Notes under the pieces: generated by a model
What the model saw: the letters and a program-made list of their open reading frames with translations, nothing else
Database searches by the model: none
What the model was told of the DNA's origin: nothing
Assembly: GCA_965243805.1 (NCBI GenBank)
Contig: OZ251577.1
Coordinates: 3,100,001-3,164,000, forward strand
DNA length: 64,000 bases
Direction: 5' to 3'
Origin: CATQHQ01 sp965243805
GTDB taxonomy: Bacteria; Gemmatimonadota; Gemmatimonadetes; Longimicrobiales; Gaopeijiaceae
Shown: positions 53,242 through 61,200 of the stretch, piece by piece
How the letters are laid out: each line of letters opens with the position of its first letter
Position numbering within the stretch: position 1 is the stretch's first letter
Made by a program: the position numbers and the translations under genes

Positions 53242-53702
53242 TCGCGGTCCACTTGGCCGCCGCCGGCCGACCCGCCGTCCCGACCAAGGTGGTGGACCGG
53301 GCGCTCCGGGAGGCGGCTCGCCGAGAGGGGATCGCCCGGGCCGATCTGTCGGTCGCCTACCTGGGCGACGCCGAGATCGCAGCCCTGCACGAACGCCACC
53401 TGGGGCGCGCCGGTCCGACGGACGTGCTCGCCTTCGCTCTCCACGACGACGGCGAGGACCCGGTTGGGGACATCTACGTGGGCCACGACCAAGCCCTGCG
53501 CCAAGCGGCGGAGGCGGACGCCGAGCCCGGCGAGGAGATGGTCCGGCTGGCGGTCCACGGGGTGCTTCACGTGCTGGGCCACGACCACCCGACGGGATCG
53601 GAGCGCGCCGAGTGCCGCATGTTCCGCGCACAGGAAGAGATCGTCCGGTGGGCCTGTTCGGCGGCGTCGGCAATAGCGTCCACGACCGGAAGCGCGTCGT
53701 GA
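53238..53702 (+). CDS. ybeY: Endoribonuclease YbeY
   Basis: Zinc metalloprotein for 16S rRNA 3' maturation and 70S quality control. The 154-residue protein has LSVAYLGDAEIAALHERHLGRAGPTDVLAF and DIYVGHDQAL, then the three-histidine motif HGVLHVLGHDH followed by the usual helix. No ATG, GTG or TTG lies at the expected N-terminus (LIAVHLAAAGRPAV). CTG 53238, overlapping the previous stop as CTGA, fits the operon's pattern. TTG 53253 would drop five residues of the first strand. Confidence 0.92.
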   Translation: MIAVHLAAAGRPAVPTKVVDRALREAARREGIARADLSVAYLGDAEIAALHERHLGRAGPTDVLAFALHDDGEDPVGDIYVGHDQALRQAAEADAEPGEEMVRLAVHGVLHVLGHDHPTGSERAECRMFRAQEEIVRWACSAASAIASTTGSAS

Positions 53703-55075
53703 CCAAAGTCGTGACCAGAGACGCCGCCGCCGGGAGCCCGGAAGCGGCCACTCTCGCCCAGCTCGTCGCCCTGGCCGAAGCCGGTGCCTTCTCCCGCCTC
53801 GCCGAGCTCGCCCAGGAGATGCACCCCTCCGACCTGGCGGACTTGGTGGCCTCCGTGTCGTCGGAGGCAGCGCGGCTGGGCGTTCTGAAGGCGCTCCCCA
53901 CCGAGCTGGCGTCCGAGACCCTGGTCGAGATGGAGGAGGACGAGGACCGGGCCGAGCTCCTGGGCGCCCTGGGCTCCACCCGCGGCGCGGCGCTCCTCCA
54001 AGAGCTTCCCGACGACGACGCGACGGACTTGGTGGGCGAGCTGGAGCCCGCGGACCGAGATCGCATCCTGGCGGCGCTTCCCACCGAGGAGGCGGGCGAA
54101 ATCCGGGAGCTCCTCCGCTACGGCGAGGAGACGGCGGGCGGCCTCATGACCACGGCCCTCGTGTCGGTCTCCGCCAACGCCAGCGCGGGCCGGGCAATCG
54201 CCGAGATCCGCCGTCAGGGCCGGGAGGTCGAGGACTTCTACACCGTGTTCGTGGTCGACGGGCGGGGCCGGCTCCGAGGCACGGTCCCCCTGGACGACCT
54301 GATCGTCGCCGACCCGGCGGACCCCATCGAGTCGCTGGTGGAGCCTTCGCCTGCCAGCATTCTCCCCGACACCGACCAGGAGGAGGCGGGGCGGATCATC
54401 GGCCGCTACAACTTGGCCAGCCTGCCCGTCGTCAACGAGGAGGGCGCGCTGCTGGGGCGGATCACCTTCGACGACGTGATCGACGTGATCGAAGCGGAGA
54501 CCACCGAAGACATCTTGAAGCTGGCCGGCGTCTCCGACGACGAGGAGCTGCGAGCCGGCTGGCTGGCCTCGGTCCGCTCCAGACTGCCGTGGCTGGTTCT
54601 CAACTTGGTGACTGCCGGCGTCGCGGCGTCGGTCATCCTCAACTTCGAGCATGTGGTCGCCGAAGCCACCTTCCTGGCGTTCCTCATGCCGGTGATCGCC
54701 GCGCTCGGTGGGAACACGGGCACCCAGGCGCTGGCGGTCACGATCCGGCGCATCGCCGTGGGCGAGGGACCGCTGGCCGACAACTTCCGCGTGGTGGGCA
54801 AGGAAGTGCTGGTCGGCCTCCTCAACGGGCTGGTTCTGGGCGCCTGCTTCGCGGCGTTCGCCTACCTCTACGACGGGCAGTGGCGGATGGGCGTGGTCGT
54901 CCTCCTGGCCATGTGGGCCAACATCGTGGTGGCGGGCTTCGCCGGGGCGATGGTGCCCACCGTGCTGCATCGACTGGGCGTGGACCCGGCCGTCGCGTCT
55001 TCCGTGTTCGTCCACACGCTGACGGACCTGGTGGGCTTCACAATGGTCCTTGGCTTGGCGATTGGCCTGCTGTGA
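53699..55075 (+). CDS. mgtE: Magnesium transporter MgtE
   Basis: Gated Mg2+ channel of the inner membrane. 458 residues: a helical MgtE-N domain (LAQEMHPSDLADLV, LPTELASETLVEMEEDE, LPDDDATDLVGEL), two CBS domains (ALVSVSANASAGRAIAEIR, and PSPASILPDTDQEEAGRIIGRYN), then five membrane segments with LVTAGVAASVI, LMPVIAALGGNTGTQALAVTIR and VPTVLHRLGVDPAVASSVFVHTLTD. GTG 53699 overlaps the ybeY stop (GTGA). A 12-bp copy repeats the start in frame (GTGACCAAAGTCGTGACC). Confidence 0.94.
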   Translation: MTKVVTRDAAAGSPEAATLAQLVALAEAGAFSRLAELAQEMHPSDLADLVASVSSEAARLGVLKALPTELASETLVEMEEDEDRAELLGALGSTRGAALLQELPDDDATDLVGELEPADRDRILAALPTEEAGEIRELLRYGEETAGGLMTTALVSVSANASAGRAIAEIRRQGREVEDFYTVFVVDGRGRLRGTVPLDDLIVADPADPIESLVEPSPASILPDTDQEEAGRIIGRYNLASLPVVNEEGALLGRITFDDVIDVIEAETTEDILKLAGVSDDEELRAGWLASVRSRLPWLVLNLVTAGVAASVILNFEHVVAEATFLAFLMPVIAALGGNTGTQALAVTIRRIAVGEGPLADNFRVVGKEVLVGLLNGLVLGACFAAFAYLYDGQWRMGVVVLLAMWANIVVAGFAGAMVPTVLHRLGVDPAVASSVFVHTLTDLVGFTMVLGLAIGLL

Positions 55076-56229
55076 ACCGAGTCCCAGAGGACGTTCGCGT
55101 CCGACGGTTGACGGCTGCGTTCCGCCAGGGGAAGCGCCCGGCGCTGGCTCGGGCCGTCTCCATGGTGGAGGGCCGGCGTCCCGGCGCGGAAGCTCTCCTC
55201 GCTGACCTGCTCCAGGTCAGGCCCCAGGCTCGGCGGATGGGGATCACAGGCCCTCCCGGCGCGGGCAAGTCCAGCTTGGCCGCCGGTCTGGCCACACTGC
55301 TCCGGGCGCGGGGCGAGGAGGTGGCGATTGTGGCGGTGGACCCCACGTCGCCCTTCTCCGGCGGTGCGCTCTTGGGCGACCGCATCCGGATGAACGACTT
55401 GGCCACCGACCGGGGCGTCTTCATCCGCTCCATGGCGACCAGGGGCTCGCTGGGCGGTCTGGCCGCGACGACCCGCGAGGTCGTGGACCTGCTCGACGCC
55501 TTCGGCTTCCCCAATGTGCTGGTGGAGACGGTCGGCGTGGGCCAGACCGAGTTGGAGATCGCGTCTGCGGTGGACTCGGTGGCCGTGGTGCTGGTCCCCG
55601 AGTCGGGAGACGGCATCCAGGCCATGAAGGCCGGCCTGATGGAGATCGCCGACGTGTTCGCCGTCAACAAGTCGGATCGCCCCGGCGCCGACCGCTTGGT
55701 CCGGGACATCCGGCTGGCGATGCACCTTGGGGCGGGGAAGGGAAGCCGGGATGTCCTCGCCCACCACGGCGTGGATCTGTCGCGGACGGCGACCGGCCCG
55801 CCAGCAACGATCCAGCCGACGGGCTCCGACCTGTCGTCGCCCAGCGATTCCGGCTCGTCACCGCCCAGCGACCCTAGCCCACGCTGGGAGGTGCCCGTCC
55901 TCAAAACCTCCGCAGGCCGTGGCGAAGGGATCGACGGCTTTCTCGAAGCACTCCTGGATCACCATCGCTTCCTCGTAGAGTCGGCGGAGCTGGAGCGGCG
56001 GCGCTACCGTCGCGCGCGGCAACGGATCTGCGATGTCGTGGAAGCCCGGCTGCGCGGTCGGGCCGCCGACTTCTTGGCCTCCGATCGGCGACTTCCCGGT
56101 TGGTCTGCCGATGTGGCCGCTGGCCGGGCTACAGCCTATGGAGTGGCAACAACGGTGGTTCCCGATATATTGAAGGGTACGGGTCGCACGTTGAAGGCGA
56201 AGGGAACGGATGCGACCGACGGAGGGTAG
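55072..56229 (+). CDS. meaB: Methylmalonyl-CoA mutase-associated GTPase MeaB
   Basis: G3E-family GTPase that protects and reloads adenosylcobalamin in methylmalonyl-CoA mutase. 385 residues: MGITGPPGAGKSSLAAGLA (Walker A), AIVAVDPTSPFSGGALLGDRIRM, DRGVFIRSMATRGSLGGLA, ETVGVGQTELEIAS and FAVNKSDRPGADR. It has an insert of Ser/Pro/Thr-rich low complexity (about 245-275, from TGPPATIQPTGSDLSS). GTG 55072 overlaps the mgtE stop. The mutase catalytic gene follows nine bases later, which supports the function directly. Confidence 0.94.
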   Translation: MNRVPEDVRVRRLTAAFRQGKRPALARAVSMVEGRRPGAEALLADLLQVRPQARRMGITGPPGAGKSSLAAGLATLLRARGEEVAIVAVDPTSPFSGGALLGDRIRMNDLATDRGVFIRSMATRGSLGGLAATTREVVDLLDAFGFPNVLVETVGVGQTELEIASAVDSVAVVLVPESGDGIQAMKAGLMEIADVFAVNKSDRPGADRLVRDIRLAMHLGAGKGSRDVLAHHGVDLSRTATGPPATIQPTGSDLSSPSDSGSSPPSDPSPRWEVPVLKTSAGRGEGIDGFLEALLDHHRFLVESAELERRRYRRARQRICDVVEARLRGRAADFLASDRRLPGWSADVAAGRATAYGVATTVVPDILKGTGRTLKAKGTDATDGG

Positions 56230-56238
56230 CAGCGACCA

Positions 56239-58074
<1,836 letters not shown>

Positions 58075-58098
58075 TTGATGAGGACCTCGACCCACTTG

Positions 58099-58125
58099 GC
58101 TCGGGAACGTGCGCCCGAGCTTCCT
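58099..58125 (+). terminator. Hairpin after the methylmalonyl-CoA mutase gene
   Basis: GCTCGGG (58099-58105) pairs perfectly with CCCGAGC (58114-58120) over an 8-base loop and is followed by TTCCT. The T-run is weak, so the terminator is plausible but not strong. Confidence 0.45.
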
Positions 58126-58126
58126 A

Positions 58127-58152
58127 CCCCCCCCCCCCCCCCCCCAAAAAAA
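58127..58152. repeat. Homopolymer tract: 19 C followed by 7 A
   Basis: C at 58127-58145 and A at 58146-58152, by far the longest single-base run in the window. It sits 51 bases before the start of the giant repeat protein. A tract of this kind could vary in length by slippage, or mark an assembly junction. Confidence 0.95.
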
Positions 58153-58157
58153 GCAAA

Positions 58158-58206
58158 TCGATTGCCGCGTCCGCAGGTTGATGCCTGCCGCGCCCGCAGG
58201 TTGATG
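58158..58206 (+). repeat. 23-bp tandem copy of the giant-protein start region
   Basis: gccgcg(t/c)ccgcaggttgatgcc occurs twice. The first copy's ATG (58181) opens a 7-codon frame (MPAAPAG) whose TGA overlaps the true ATG at 58204. Confidence 0.9.
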
Positions 58207-61200
58207 CCCCGGTTCGCTGTTCTCCTAGCAGCCCTAGCCCCAACCCTAGCTCTGGCGGGTTCCGTCGCAGCCCAGACGGCCCCCGCGGCGCCCACGGGCC
58301 TCACAGGCTGGGAAAGCGCAACCCGTGTCGTCACGGTGCAATGGGAAGATCCGGGCGACTCCACCATCACGAAGTACCAGTGGCGCAACACCTCGTTGTC
58401 GGGCTCGTGGCCGTCCTGGACCGACATTTCGGGCAGTAGCGCCACGACTACCACGGCCACCACTGGCACGTTTCCGAACATCTGGAACCGCAGGATTCAG
58501 GTGCGGGCCTGCGCGGGCACCACCTGCGGTAACGCCAGCGAGGTGCGCGTCGATGTCGGCCAAGTCCCGGTCACCGACGTCAGCATCACGAGTACGCCAA
58601 GGGCCGGCGACACTTACACCGTGGGCGAGACGATCTCGGTGGCGGTCACTTGGGCCGCTTGGGCATCCCCCGATAATCGGGGTCTCCGGCTGACGTTCTC
58701 GATCGGGGCAAACAACCGCACTGTGGAGACCACGGCGCGCGCCCGAAACTGGGGACCTACCACAGCACGGCGGGCCACTGTCACCTGGCACTACACGGTA
58801 GTGGCCCAAGACGCGGATGCGGACGGAATCAGCATCGGGCCCTATCCCATCGGCTTGGCCGGTCGCATGGATTTCTACGGGGGTATCGTAACGGGGGCGG
58901 GGAACGTCGGCCAGCACCAGATTCGCAATAGCGCCAACCACAAGGTAGATGGCGCATTGGCGGTGCCGGCGGCGCCCACCGGCCTGGCCGCTGCCGAGGG
59001 ATCCGGCGAGGTCACGCTGAGCTGGACGGATCCGCAGCTATCCAGCCTGGGCGGCTACGAGGTCCGCTACGCGCCGGCGACGGGCAGCTACCCGGCGACG
59101 TGGACGGCGGTTCCGGGCGACGGCAGCACCACCGAGTACACCGTCACCTCGCTCACCAACGAGACCGAGTACAAGTTCGCGCTGCGCGCCAAGAACGGTG
59201 TTGGCAATGGCGCTGCGGCCGAAGTGCGGGCGACGCCTACCGCCGCGCCGCTGGTGAGCGACGTGAGCTTCGCCAGCACGCCCGCATCCCTCACCACCTA
59301 CGGTGCCGGCGAGGTGGTTCTGGTGGATGTGGAGTTCACCGCCCCGGTCACCGTCACCGGCTCGCCGCAGTTGGCGTTGACCGTCGGCAGCAACCCGCGG
59401 CAGGCGGAGATGCAAAGCGCCAGCGGCAACACCATCCGCTTCCGCTACCTCGTCGTGACGGCAGACCAGGACGCCGACGGCATCGGCATCGCCGCCAACG
59501 CCCTGACCTTGAACGGTGCCACCATAGCCAGCGCCGGGGGTGACGCCGCCCGGCTCGGCTTGCGCACCCATGCCTTCACCGTCAACGCCGGCCACAAGGT
59601 GAACGGAGGCTTCTCAACGCCGCCGTCGGTGAGCGCGGTGCGCATCACCAGTTCGCCGGCCACGGGCAGCAACACCTACGGCGGCGGCGAGCGGATCGAA
59701 GTGGAGGTGGCGTTCGCGGAATCCGTGCCGATTACCGTGACTGGCAGCCCACAGCTTCTCATCGCGCTGGCCAGCTCGCCGGTGCAAGCCACCTTGCGCC
59801 GCGTGGAAGGCCAGTCGCTCCACTTCGGCTACGTCGTGCAGAGTGGCGATCTGGACGCGGATGGCATCACCATCCCGCCCCTGGCCTTGAACCAGAACCG
59901 CGGTGCCATCCGCAGCCGCACCGGCGCCAACGCCGCCTTGGGTCTGGGCACCCACGCCATCACCAACGCGGGGGACCACCGGGTGGTGGGTTCGAGCGCC
60001 ACCCAGCCGACGGTGACCGCGTTGTCGATCACCAGCAGCCCGGTGAGCGGCGACACCTACGGCGCTGGCGAGGCGATCCGCGTAGAGGCGGCGTTCAGCT
60101 TGGACGTCGTCGTCACCGGCAGCCCGCAAGCGACGTTGACCGTCGATCCTGGTGCCCGCTTGGAGGCCGCCTCGTACCAGAGCGTCAGCGGCAACACGCT
60201 GGCGTTCCGCTACGTCGTCCAGTCCGCGGACCGGGACACCAACGGCATCAGCGTCCTGGCGCTGGCGCTCAACTCGGGGACGATCCGCAGCCTCGTGGGC
60301 GCGAACGCGAGCCTGGCCCTGGGCTCGCACGCGATCACCAATGACGGCGACCACAAGGTGGATGGGCGCACGGCGACTGTGCCGCGAGTGAACACGGTCG
60401 CGATCAGCAGCACGCCCGCTAGCGGGGACAGCTATGGAGGCGGCGAAGCGATTGCCGTCCAGGTTGGCTTCACGACGCCGGTGACGGTGACGCAAACGCC
60501 CCGGGTGGCGCTGGCGGTCGGAAGCAGGACGCGCTACGCGACGTACTCGAGCGGCAGCGGGACGAACCGGCTCACGTTCCAGTACACGACGGGCGCGCTC
60601 GACGTGGACTCGGATGGAATCAGCGTCGGAGCATCGGCGCTCGAACTGGACGGCGGAACGATCCGCAGCGAGGCGGCGGCCAACGCCGCGCTGGGGCTCA
60701 ACGGCTACGCGATCTCCAACGCCGCTGGCCACAAGGTCGATGGGCGCACCACGGCGCCGACGGTCAACTCGGTCTCGGTGACCAGCAGTCCGGCAAGCGG
60801 CGACACCTACGAAGCGGGCGAGACGATTTCCGTGCAGGTGGGCTTCGACTTGGCGGTTTCGGCGGAGGGGACCCCGCAGTTGGCGCTGACCATCGGGCGC
60901 AACGCACGCCAGGCGAGCTACGCCAGCGGCAGCGGCACCACGGCACTGACCTTCAACTACACCGTGTTGGCCGAAGACGTGGACGCGAATGGGATCGGGA
61001 TCGGCTCGGGTGCCCTGACTCTGGGCGGCGGGCGGATTCGCAGCGCAGCCGGTGCCGACGCCGCGCTGGGGCTGGGCACCCACACCATCACCGCGGCGAC
61101 CGGCCACAAGGTGGACGGCAGCACCACGGTGCCGACGGTGGCCGGCGTGACGGTCAGCAGCGACGCGGGATCGGACAGCACCTACGGCGGCGGCGAGGAG

